A stretch of 53,282 nt of DNA, from assembly GCF_031180965.1 (NCBI RefSeq), contig NZ_JAPSLH010000029.1, positions 1-53,282 of the forward strand. Direction: 5' to 3'. A program made the translations under genes and the position numbers. The stretch comes from Chelativorans sp. GTDB lineage: Bacteria; Pseudomonadota; Alphaproteobacteria; Rhizobiales; Rhizobiaceae. The notes below the pieces were generated by a model. That model saw only the letters and a list, made by a program, of their open reading frames with translations, did not search any database and had not been told where the DNA came from. Below, in pieces: positions 9,052 through 17,500 of this stretch (the first letter of the stretch is position 1; each line of letters starts with the position of its first letter).

Positions 9052-11625
9052 CTAAACGCGCTCGACGAAACCGTCGAGCACGCGCTTCTGTCCGGCCTTG
9101 TCGAAGTCGATCGTGAGCTTGTTGCCGTCTATCGCGGCGATATGGCCGTTGCCGAATTTCAGGTGGAACACCCGATCGCCCACTTTGAATTGCGAGGGCG
9201 TGTCAGATACGGACTTGGCCACCAGTTCGCCCTCGATGGTACGCCCTTTCACGGAGCCCCTCCCGGCGCCGTAGCCGGAATCCGGTTCGCCGTAACCGAT
9301 CCGCTCCACCTGGTGGCCCGAGCGCGTGCCCCAGTTGCGCGCCGTCGCCTCGGTGCGGTTTTTCTGCGCGCGCTGCCAGCCGGGCGTCGCATAAGTGTTG
9401 GAAAAGACCTCGCCGACCGTATCGAAGCGCGAGGCGCCATAGGGATTGGGCCGGCCCGGCTGCCGGTCGCCGAGCGGCCGGCCGTAACCGCCATAGGCGC
9501 TGCCGTCCTCCACCACCTCGACATGAGCTTCCGGCAATTCGTCGAGAAAGCGCGAGGGGAGGGTGGACTGCCACAGGCCATGGATGCGGCGGTTCGACGT
9601 AAACCATAGGTGCAGGTTCTTCTTCGCCCGCGTGAGGCCCACATAGGCGAGCCGGCGCTCCTCCTCCAGCCCCGAGCGCCCACCCTCGTCCAGCGACCGC
9701 TGGTGCGGAAAGAGGCCTTCCTCCCAGCCGGGCAGGAAGACCGTGTCGAATTCCAGGCCCTTTGCCGAATGCAGCGTCATGAGGCTGACGGCATCGAGCG
9801 GCTCGTCGCGCTCGGCATCCATCACCAGCGCCACATGCTCCAGGAAGGCGCGCAGACTCTCATACTCCTCCATGGAGCGGATGAGCTCCTTGAGATTCTC
9901 GAGCCGTCCCGGCGCCTCGGCCGAGCGGTCGTTCTTCCACATGTCGGTGTAGCCCGACTCCTCGAGGATGAGCTCGGCGAGTTCCGTATGCTTCATCCGG
10001 TCGAGGAGGCCTTGCCAGCGCTCGAAGCTTTCCACCAGGTTGCGCAGCGAGGCGCCGGGCTTCGGCTTCAACTCCTCCGTGCCGACGAGATCGCGGGCTG
10101 CCTGGAGGAGCGGCACGGCGCGCATGCGCGCCACGTCGTGGATCTGGCGCACGGCGGATTCGCCGAGGCCCCTCTTCGGCACGTTGACAATGCGCTCGAA
10201 GGCGAGGTCGTCGGCGCCTTGCGCCACCACCCGGAAATAGGCGAGCGCATCGCGGATCTCCTGCCGCTCGTAGAATCGCGGGCCGCCGATGACGCGATAG
10301 TTGAGCCCAAGGGTGACGAAGCGATCCTCGAACTCGCGCATCTGGAAGGATGCGCGCACCAGGATCGCCATGTCATTGAGCGCATGGCCCTTGGCCTGCA
10401 GCGCCTCGATCTCCTCGCCCACGGCGCGCGCCTCTTCCTCCGAATCCCAGGCGGCGTGCACCTTCACCTTCGGCGCGTCGGGATCGGCGTGGTCGGTGAA
10501 GAGCGTCTTGCCGAGCCGGCCCTCATTATGGGCTATGAGATGGGATGCGGCCCCGAGGATATGCGCGGTCGAGCGATAGTTGCGCTCCAGCCGGATCACC
10601 TTGGCGCCCGGAAAATCCTTCTCGAAGCGGAGGATGTTGTCCACTTCCGCGCCGCGCCAGCCATAGATGGACTGATCGTCGTCGCCGACGCAGCAGATGT
10701 TGACGGCGGCTCCACCCTCCGCCTCGTGGCGAGGGCCGGCGCTTCGCTTCGCGACTTCCCCCATCGAGGGGGAGGTGGGCTGGTTGCTGCCGGGACGCTG
10801 CGCCAGAAGCCGCAGCCACATATACTGCGCGGTGTTGGTGTCCTGATACTCGTCGACCAGGATGTATTTGAACTTGGCGTGATATTCCCGCAGCACATCC
10901 GGGTGCGCGCGGAAGATGCGGATCGGGTGCAGGAGCAGGTCGCCGAAATCCGTCGCGTTGAGCGTCTTCAGCCGCTCCTGATAGGCCGCATAGAGGGTGC
11001 GGCCCTTGCCGTTGGCGAAGGCGCGGGCGTCGCCCTCCGGGATGTCGGCGGGGCTGAGGCCCTTGTTCTTCCAGCCGTCGATCATCATGGCGAACTGCCG
11101 CGCCGGCCAGCGCTTGTCGTCCAGTCCCTCGGCTTGGATCAACTGCTTTATCAGCCGCACCTGGTCGTCCGTGTCGAGAATGGTGAAGGAGGAGGTGAGG
11201 CCGGCGAGCTCCGCATGGCGGCGCAGGAGTTTTACGCCGATCGAGTGGAACGTGCCGAGCCAGGGCATGCCTTCAATGGCTTCGCCCACCAGGACACCGA
11301 TGCGCGTCTTCATCTCGCGCGCGGCCTTGTTGGTGAAGGTGACAGCGAGGATTTGAGAGGGGAAGGCGCGGCCCGTGGCAAGGATATGGGCGATGCGCGT
11401 GGTGAGCACGCGCGTCTTGCCGGTCCCCGCGCCGGCGAGCACGAGCACCGGACCTTCGGTCGTTTCCACCGCGAGCCGCTGCTCCGGGTTCAGCCCTTCC
11501 AGATAGCGGGGTGCCTGGGCGTGCCGAGCGGCCATGGCGCGCGCGGCGATGCCGCCCGTGCGCGGCGCGGGGCGGGGCGCTTCGTCATCGCCGAAGAACG
11601 GCAGATCGTCCGGAGAACCTGGCAT
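9052..11625 (-). CDS. uvrD: ATP-dependent DNA helicase UvrD/PcrA type
   Basis: Superfamily 1A 3'-5' helicase of mismatch and nucleotide-excision repair. From ATG 11625 (MPGSPDDLPFF) it has 857 residues; the frame stays open upstream to 11769 but that part looks non-coding. Motifs in order: Q motif (LNPEQRLAVE), Walker A (AGAGTGKTRVL), Ia (AVTFTNKAAREMKTRI), II (LVDEYQDTN), III (CVGDDDQSIYGWRGA), IV (LERNYRST), V (SLMTLHSAKGLEFDTVFLPG) and VI (EEERRLAYVGLTRAK). The C terminus has the Tudor-like RNA-polymerase-binding end (VGDRVFHLKFGNGHIAAIDG). Between motifs II and III lies a ~27-residue insert that looks like translated genomic repeat. Confidence 0.96.
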   Translation of the reverse strand: MPGSPDDLPFFGDDEAPRPAPRTGGIAARAMAARHAQAPRYLEGLNPEQRLAVETTEGPVLVLAGAGTGKTRVLTTRIAHILATGRAFPSQILAVTFTNKAAREMKTRIGVLVGEAIEGMPWLGTFHSIGVKLLRRHAELAGLTSSFTILDTDDQVRLIKQLIQAEGLDDKRWPARQFAMMIDGWKNKGLSPADIPEGDARAFANGKGRTLYAAYQERLKTLNATDFGDLLLHPIRIFRAHPDVLREYHAKFKYILVDEYQDTNTAQYMWLRLLAQRPGSNQPTSPSMGEVAKRSAGPRHEAEGGAAVNICCVGDDDQSIYGWRGAEVDNILRFEKDFPGAKVIRLERNYRSTAHILGAASHLIAHNEGRLGKTLFTDHADPDAPKVKVHAAWDSEEEARAVGEEIEALQAKGHALNDMAILVRASFQMREFEDRFVTLGLNYRVIGGPRFYERQEIRDALAYFRVVAQGADDLAFERIVNVPKRGLGESAVRQIHDVARMRAVPLLQAARDLVGTEELKPKPGASLRNLVESFERWQGLLDRMKHTELAELILEESGYTDMWKNDRSAEAPGRLENLKELIRSMEEYESLRAFLEHVALVMDAERDEPLDAVSLMTLHSAKGLEFDTVFLPGWEEGLFPHQRSLDEGGRSGLEEERRLAYVGLTRAKKNLHLWFTSNRRIHGLWQSTLPSRFLDELPEAHVEVVEDGSAYGGYGRPLGDRQPGRPNPYGASRFDTVGEVFSNTYATPGWQRAQKNRTEATARNWGTRSGHQVERIGYGEPDSGYGAGRGSVKGRTIEGELVAKSVSDTPSQFKVGDRVFHLKFGNGHIAAIDGNKLTIDFDKAGQKRVLDGFVERV
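10709..10790 (-). repeat. Rhizobial-type palindromic repeat inserted in frame in uvrD
   Basis: Inside the helicase gene, just before motif III, the minus strand reads CACCTCCCCCTCGATGGGGG and continues through GAAGCGAAGC to GAGGCGGAGGGTGGA. This pattern matches, by recall, dispersed intergenic repeats in Mesorhizobium/Brucella-type genomes. It is translated as about 27 residues (around PTSPSMGEVAKRS and RHEAEGGAA) with no counterpart I know in UvrD relatives, where the text runs directly from LLAQRP to VNICCVGDDDQS. The frame is kept, so the protein is probably still functional. Confidence 0.65.
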
Positions 11626-11885
11626 CAGCTCCGCATATGGTGATTCGGGCCCGGCGGGCCAAGCGTTTTCCTTTTGTACCGGCTCGCGGCGCCTCGGCCA
11701 AGGCCGGCCTGTGGGGAAATAGCGTGTGCGCCCCTTCCGCCAGGACGCGGGCGGTGTTCCAGCGCGCAAAGCTTAAGCGATGCAGCGCGGCCTTTCACGG
11801 CGGTGTGATTGGACGAATTTCGATGTCTCCGCAACTCTGGCAGGGGGAGGCGGGCGCCTTCAGATTCATGCCGGAGCGAGCCACA

Positions 11886-12719
11886 ATGTCGAAACCGCAG
11901 ATCACCCAGGCGATGATCAACGCCTATGACGAATACACGCATCTTACGCTCGACCGCCGCGGCTTCATGGAAAAGCTGACGAAGCTGGCGGGCTCCAGCG
12001 CGGCCGCCGCCGCCATAGCCCCGCTGCTTGCGGCCAATGCCGCCCGCGCGGCAGTCGTGCCGGAGGACGATGCGCGGCTTAACGCCGAGGACATCACCTA
12101 TCCCGGCGCCGATGGCGAGATGAAGGGCTATCTCGTGCGGCCGGCCGACCAGCAGGGCCGGCTCGGCGCGGTCATCGTCATCCATGAGAACCGCGGCCTC
12201 AACGAGCACATCCGCGACGTTGCGCGGCGCATGGCGCTTGACGGCTTCGTCGCTCTCGCGCCGGATTTCCTGTCGCCCCTCGGCGGTACGCCGCAGGACG
12301 AGGACCGCGCCCGCGAAATGATCGGCCAGCTCGATGCGGCGCAGAACATTGCCAATGGGGTGGCCACAGTCACCTTCCTTGAAGGCCATGAGAGCAGCAA
12401 CGGCAAAGTGGGCGCCATCGGCTTCTGCTGGGGCGGCGGCTTGGTCAACAATCTGGCGGTCAGCGCGCCCACGCTCGATGCGGGCGTAGCCTATTACGGT
12501 GCGCAGCCCGATCCGGAGAAGGTGGACGAGATCAGCGCGCCCCTGCTTCTTCACTATCGGAGCGCGCTGGACGCGGCCGGCAAGGAATACACCATCCATA
12601 TCTACCAGGGCGTGAACCACGCCTTCAACAACGACACGTCCGAAGCGCGCTACAACAAGGAGGCGGCGGACCTGGCTTGGCGGCGGACCGTCGATTTCCT
12701 CAAAGAGAAGCTCGCCTGA
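11886..12719 (+). CDS. Dienelactone hydrolase family protein with Tat-like signal; apparently internally deleted
   Basis: 277 residues. The N terminus DRRGFMEKLTKLAG followed by an Ala-rich hydrophobic stretch ending NAARA fits the twin-arginine-type leader of the YghX-like dienelactone hydrolase group. The alpha/beta-hydrolase core has the nucleophile Cys181 (GAIGFCWGGG) and His245 (GVNHAFNND). Between them, family members I recall read 'LLLHYAxLDxRINxGxxAYExAL', which carries the acid residue; here the text goes straight from LLLHY224 to RSALDAAGKEY. About 15 residues including the likely catalytic Asp seem missing. Reading frame is intact. Start chosen for GGAG at 11873. Activity is therefore doubtful. 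Confidence 0.85.
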   Translation: MSKPQITQAMINAYDEYTHLTLDRRGFMEKLTKLAGSSAAAAAIAPLLAANAARAAVVPEDDARLNAEDITYPGADGEMKGYLVRPADQQGRLGAVIVIHENRGLNEHIRDVARRMALDGFVALAPDFLSPLGGTPQDEDRAREMIGQLDAAQNIANGVATVTFLEGHESSNGKVGAIGFCWGGGLVNNLAVSAPTLDAGVAYYGAQPDPEKVDEISAPLLLHYRSALDAAGKEYTIHIYQGVNHAFNNDTSEARYNKEAADLAWRRTVDFLKEKLA

Positions 12720-12738
12720 GAAAGGAGCGCGGGGACTG

Positions 12739-12936
12739 TCATCCCTGCTGGCGGCTCTGGCAGGCGCGCCGCAGGATGGCGCGCGCGAAGATCAGATCGA
12801 TGGGGATCGGCTTGCCCTGGCTGCCGAGTTGGTGAAGCTGACCCTCGATTGTTTGCAGAGCCCTCCAGAAATCGCGTTCGCTGATGCTCGGATCGCGAGC
12901 GATCCTCTCTGACAAACCCTTCACATCGACCTTCAC
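12739..12936 (-). CDS. Small hypothetical protein
   Basis: 65 residues from a GTG at 12936, with AAGGGG seven bases upstream. The sequence (VDVKGLSERIARDPSISERD, then FWRALQTIEGQLHQL) is hydrophilic and helical with no membrane segment or motif I recognise. It is convergent with the hydrolase gene and divergent from the FAD-oxidase gene. The ribosome site and plausible composition support it as real, but the evidence is modest. Confidence 0.5.
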   Translation of the reverse strand: MKVDVKGLSERIARDPSISERDFWRALQTIEGQLHQLGSQGKPIPIDLIFARAILRRACQSRQQG

Positions 12937-13113
12937 GGAAGCCCCTTAAACGTTTGTGGCGCGTTGCGGCGAATCATCGCCGGAGCAAGGGGAATTCTGG
13001 GAGCCGTCGCGATGGGTTCAAAGGCAGGAGGGTGTGCTAAGCTGTGCAAAGGCCCTGATGGTTACGGCGCGGTTAATGCCGAGGCGCCGGGACGGCAAGG
13101 TGCGGAGGACGGC

Positions 13114-14526
13114 ATGAACATCGCTGCATCAATGCGACGCAATGAAAACGGAATCTCGGCAGCGCTCGAAAGGCTCGCCGCGCGATTCGGCGACAGGCTG
13201 CAGACGGGCAGGGCACTGCGCGAGCAGCACGGCCACACCACCACCTACATTCCCAATCAGGCGCCGGACGGCGTGTTCTTTCCGGAAACGCTGGAGGACG
13301 TGCAGGAGGCAGTGCGCATCTGCGCCGAGGCCCGCGCGCCGATCATCCCCTTCGGCACCGGCTCGTCCCTGGAAGGGCATGTGAACGCGCCCGCCGGCGG
13401 CGTCTCCTTCGACATGGGGCGTATGAAGCGCGTGCTTGCAGTCAACCCCGAGGACCTCGACTGCACGGTAGAGGCAGGACTGACGCGCGAGGAGCTGAAC
13501 CAGTATTTGCGCGACACGGGCCTGTTCTTCCCGATCGATCCCGGCGCAAATGCGAGCCTCGGCGGCATGGCGGCAACGCGCGCATCCGGCACGAATGCGG
13601 TGCGCTACGGCACCATGCGCGAGAACGTGCTTTCGCTGACGGCGGTGCTTGCCGACGGCCGCGCGGTGACCACGGCGCGGCGGGCACGAAAATCCGCCGC
13701 CGGATACGATCTCACCCGGCTGCTGATCGGCTCGGAAGGCACGCTCGGCGTCATCACCTCGCTGACGCTGAAGCTCTATGGCATCCCGCCGGCGATTTCT
13801 GGCGGCGTCTGCCCGTTCCCGAGCGTCGAAGCGGCGTGCAACGCCGTAATCATGACCATCCAGATGGGCGTTCCTGTCGCCCGCATCGAACTCGTCAACG
13901 CGCTCGGCATGCGGGCCATCAACCTCTATTCGAAGCTGGACTACCCCGAAACTCCCTGCCTCTTCGTGGAGTTTCACGGCACGGAGACAGGCGTCGAGGA
14001 GCAGGCGAGCATGTTCGGCGAGATCGCCGCCGAATTCTCCGGCGGGCCCTTCGTCTGGGCGACGGCTGCCGAGCAGCGTCAGAAGCTCTGGAAGGCGCGG
14101 CACGATTTCTACTGGGCGGGCTTCACGCTGCGTCCGGGCTCGAAGGCCCTTTCGACCGATGTCTGCGTGCCCATTTCCCGCCTTGCCGAGTGCATTGTGG
14201 AAACCGAAGCGGATATCGCAGAGGCGGGGCTGGTCGCGCCCATTGTCGGTCATGTGGGGGACGGCAATTTCCACGTCGCCGTGCTGATGGACACGGAGGA
14301 TCCGGCCGAGATGGCGCGCGTCGAGGCTTTCGTCGCCCGCCTCAACAGCCGGGCGCTGGCAATGGAGGGCACCTGCACCGGCGAGCATGGCATCGGACAG
14401 GGCAAGATGCGCTTCCTCGAACAGGAGCATGGGCCGGGGCTCGACGTGATGCGCACCATAAAGCAGGCGCTCGACCCGCTCGGCATCATGAATCCCGGAA
14501 AAATCCTGAATCTCACTGGCGGATAG
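13114..14526 (+). CDS. FAD-binding oxidase, D-lactate dehydrogenase/glycolate oxidase GlcD type
   Basis: 470-residue flavoprotein of the FAD_binding_4 / FAD-oxidase_C family that oxidises D-2-hydroxy acids and passes electrons to the quinone pool or cytochrome c. The PCMH-type FAD domain carries PIIPFGTGSSLEGHV, DPGANASLGGMAATRASGTN and LIGSEGTLGVIT. The C-terminal substrate domain has VGHVGDGNFHVA (the catalytic/metal-binding H-x-G-D-G-N-x-H form) and GTCTGEHGIGQGK. The ATG at 13114 has GGAGG at 13104-13108; the frame is open upstream to 12964 but that looks non-coding. Which 2-hydroxy acid it uses cannot be told from sequence. Confidence 0.93.
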   Translation: MNIAASMRRNENGISAALERLAARFGDRLQTGRALREQHGHTTTYIPNQAPDGVFFPETLEDVQEAVRICAEARAPIIPFGTGSSLEGHVNAPAGGVSFDMGRMKRVLAVNPEDLDCTVEAGLTREELNQYLRDTGLFFPIDPGANASLGGMAATRASGTNAVRYGTMRENVLSLTAVLADGRAVTTARRARKSAAGYDLTRLLIGSEGTLGVITSLTLKLYGIPPAISGGVCPFPSVEAACNAVIMTIQMGVPVARIELVNALGMRAINLYSKLDYPETPCLFVEFHGTETGVEEQASMFGEIAAEFSGGPFVWATAAEQRQKLWKARHDFYWAGFTLRPGSKALSTDVCVPISRLAECIVETEADIAEAGLVAPIVGHVGDGNFHVAVLMDTEDPAEMARVEAFVARLNSRALAMEGTCTGEHGIGQGKMRFLEQEHGPGLDVMRTIKQALDPLGIMNPGKILNLTGG

Positions 14527-14596
14527 TGTAAACGCTGCCACTATATGCCCGCAAGGATGGCATTTTCGATCGTCCCGGCGTGAAGCGGAGGCGGAA

Positions 14597-17500
14597 CTGG
14601 CGCGTCTTTTCGTCATCATTGGAAGCCTGCTGATACTGGTGCTGACGGCGGCGCTGGTCGCGCCCTATTTCATCGACTGGACCTCCTATCGCGCCTCATT
14701 CGAGCGGGAAGCGGGGCGCATCCTCGGACGCGAGGTGCGGGTGGGCGGCACGGCGCGCGCGCGGCTTCTGCCCTTTCCCTCCGTCACCTTCACCGATGTG
14801 GTGGTGGCGGGAGCGGAGCCCGGCGATCCCGCCATGACGGTCGATGAGTTCTCCATGGATGCGGAGCTGGCGCCGTTCCTGAGCGGCGAACTCCTCATCT
14901 TCGACATGCGGCTCGTGCGGCCCAGCATGAACATCAATATCGCCCCCAACGGCCGGATCGACTGGGCGGTGCGCCCGTCTTCGCCCTTCGATCCGCGGCA
15001 GGTGACGCTCGAAAGAGTGTCGATCGTCGACGGCACGATCAGGGTGCATCAGCAGGCGAGCGGCCGGGTCGTGACGCTCGCCGATATCGACAGCGAAGTC
15101 TCCGCACGCAGCCTGTCTGGCCCTTGGAGGGTTGCCGGCGATCTGGAAATCGACGGCATTCCAGTGGCCGTCACCGCGTCCACGGGCTCGGTAGATCAGG
15201 AAGGCGTCCTGCGCCTGCGCGTCGCCGCGCAGCCGCGGGACTATCCGATCATCGTAGAGACCGATGGCAGCTCACGTTTCGTCGAGGGAGAGGGAATTTA
15301 TTCCGGGACGTTTCGCGTGAGTTCGGCCCGGCCGGCCGAGCGGGCGGATGCGGAGGGTGACGCCGACACGAATTCTCCCCAGCCGGGCCCTGCCGACCCG
15401 GGCAATCGCGTCATCGGCCGCTTCACCCTTGATCACCAGCGTCTTGCGGTGGAAGAGTTCCGCTTCGAGACCGGGCCCGAAAGCAACCCTTATACGGCGA
15501 GCGGCAAGGCCGCGGTGGAACTTGGCGCCAACCCCTCCTTCTCCGTCACTGCCGAAGGCGCGCAGATCAGGCTGGAAGGGCCGGAGGCGGAAAGCGGCGT
15601 CATGTCCGGCCTTTCGGCCGACGCGCGGCTTTCCGCGCTGATGGCATTCCTGGCCAACCTGCCGAAACAGACCATCCCCGGCACAGTGGCGATAAATCTT
15701 CCGGCCATCGTGGCGGGAGATACGACGATCCGCGATATCCGCGTCCGGGCCGAGCCGTCCGAGGAGGGGTGGAATATCGGCTCCATGGCTGCGACGCTGC
15801 CCGGCCGCACCCGCTTCGAGGGGGAGGGGGTACTCGCCACCGGCGATGCGCTCGCCTTTACGGGAAAAATGCTCCTGGCCATCGCCCAACCGTCGGGCTT
15901 TGCCGCGTGGCTGGCCCGGGACGTGGACGAAGCGATCCGGCGCCTGCCGGCTGCGGGCTTCAGCGCCGATGTCGAGCTGACGCGGGAGCGGCAGCGCTTC
16001 GATAATCTCGAACTGATCCTTGGCGATGCCCGCTTCCGCGGTTCAATCGACCGGCAAAGCCCGCCCGATGCGCGGCCTTCCCTGGCCCTGACGCTCGACG
16101 GCGACAGGCTCGACCTCGAGGGCATGCAGGCATTCGCATCCCTCTTCATCGACGATGCGGGGCGAAACAGGCTGGCTGATCACGATGTCGATCTTGACGT
16201 CGCCGCCGGTCCCGTGGTGGCTCAGGGGCTGACGGCGGAGCGGCTGGATACCGCGCTGCGCCTGCGCGCCGGTACCCTCGAAATCGACCGGCTTACCGTG
16301 ACGGGTCTTGCCGGTGCCAATATCAGTGCCACGGGCACCGTCAGCGGCATCGGCGCAGCGCCGACCGGTAATCTCGACGCCAGCGTGGTGGCGGTAGACC
16401 TTGCCCCCCTCATAGGCCTGCTTGCGCGGCGCCTGCCGGAGAACCGGCTGCTGCAAGCGCTCGACAGGAACGCGTCGGCGTATCCGGGCCTTCTTTCCGA
16501 CAGCCAAATCGAAATCGTCGCGAACACTGCCGAAGGTTCCGCCACGAACGAACTTTCCGTCACGGCCCAGGGGACCGCGGGCGGTACGGATTTCAACTTT
16601 TCCCTTTCCAGTGGCGGCACGCTCGCCGATCTCTCCACCGCGCCGCTAGAGACGCATTTCACCGCCCGCAACGAGGAGCCTGCGGCGCTCTACGCATTGG
16701 TCGGCCTGCCGGCGGTTCCGCTCGCCCTCGCCCCTCCGGCTGAAGCGGAGCTGTCCGCCAGCGGTAGGGTGGCGGACGGCCTTGAGACACGATTCCGTTT
16801 TTCCGGCGACGGCATGGCGGCGAGTTTCGAGGGCAAGCTCTCATCCGGAGCGGCGGGCATGTCAGCGGCCGGAAACGCGCGGCTGGAGAGCAGCGATCTG
16901 GAGCCCTGGCTTGCCGCCGCGGGGATTTCGCTGCCGGGCTTCGGCTACGGTCTGCCGGTGCAGCTTTCCGCCGAGGTTGATCACGGCGGCGAGGGCTTGA
17001 CGGTGCTGAGCAACATCGCCGGCAAGGTCGCCGGCAGTACGGTCAGCGGCGACCTCAATGCGGAGCTTCGCGAGAGCCTGCCGCATCTGACGGGCTCGCT
17101 GGCGCTTGGCGGGCTCGACCTTGGCCTGGCGGCGGAGATGGTGGCGGGGAGCGATGCATTTCAGACGGATGGCGGCGTCTGGCCCCGGGCGCCTTTCAGG
17201 GAAAGCGGCAAAGCGCCGATTTCGGCCGATGTCGAGCTTTCCTCCGACCGGCTATGGTTCGGCGATGCCGCCACGGTCGAGGAGGCGCGGCTGCGCCTGA
17301 AGCTCGACCCTTCCGGACTCGCCCTGTCAGAGCTTACCGGACGCATGATGGGCGGTGCGGTGGAGGGTCTTGCAGAATTCCGCAACGACGCGGGCACGGG
17401 CCTATTCTCCGCTCAGGTCTCGCTTCGCAACGCGCCGCTCGGCACGCTTCTGCCGGGGAGCGGGCTTGCCGGCGCAGCGGATGTCAGCGCCGGTGTGACC

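Noticed and set aside
9610-11643. Long plus-strand open frame (677 codons) opposite uvrD
   Set aside because: Antisense shadow caused by high GC and third-position bias; the minus strand encodes a complete helicase with all motifs.
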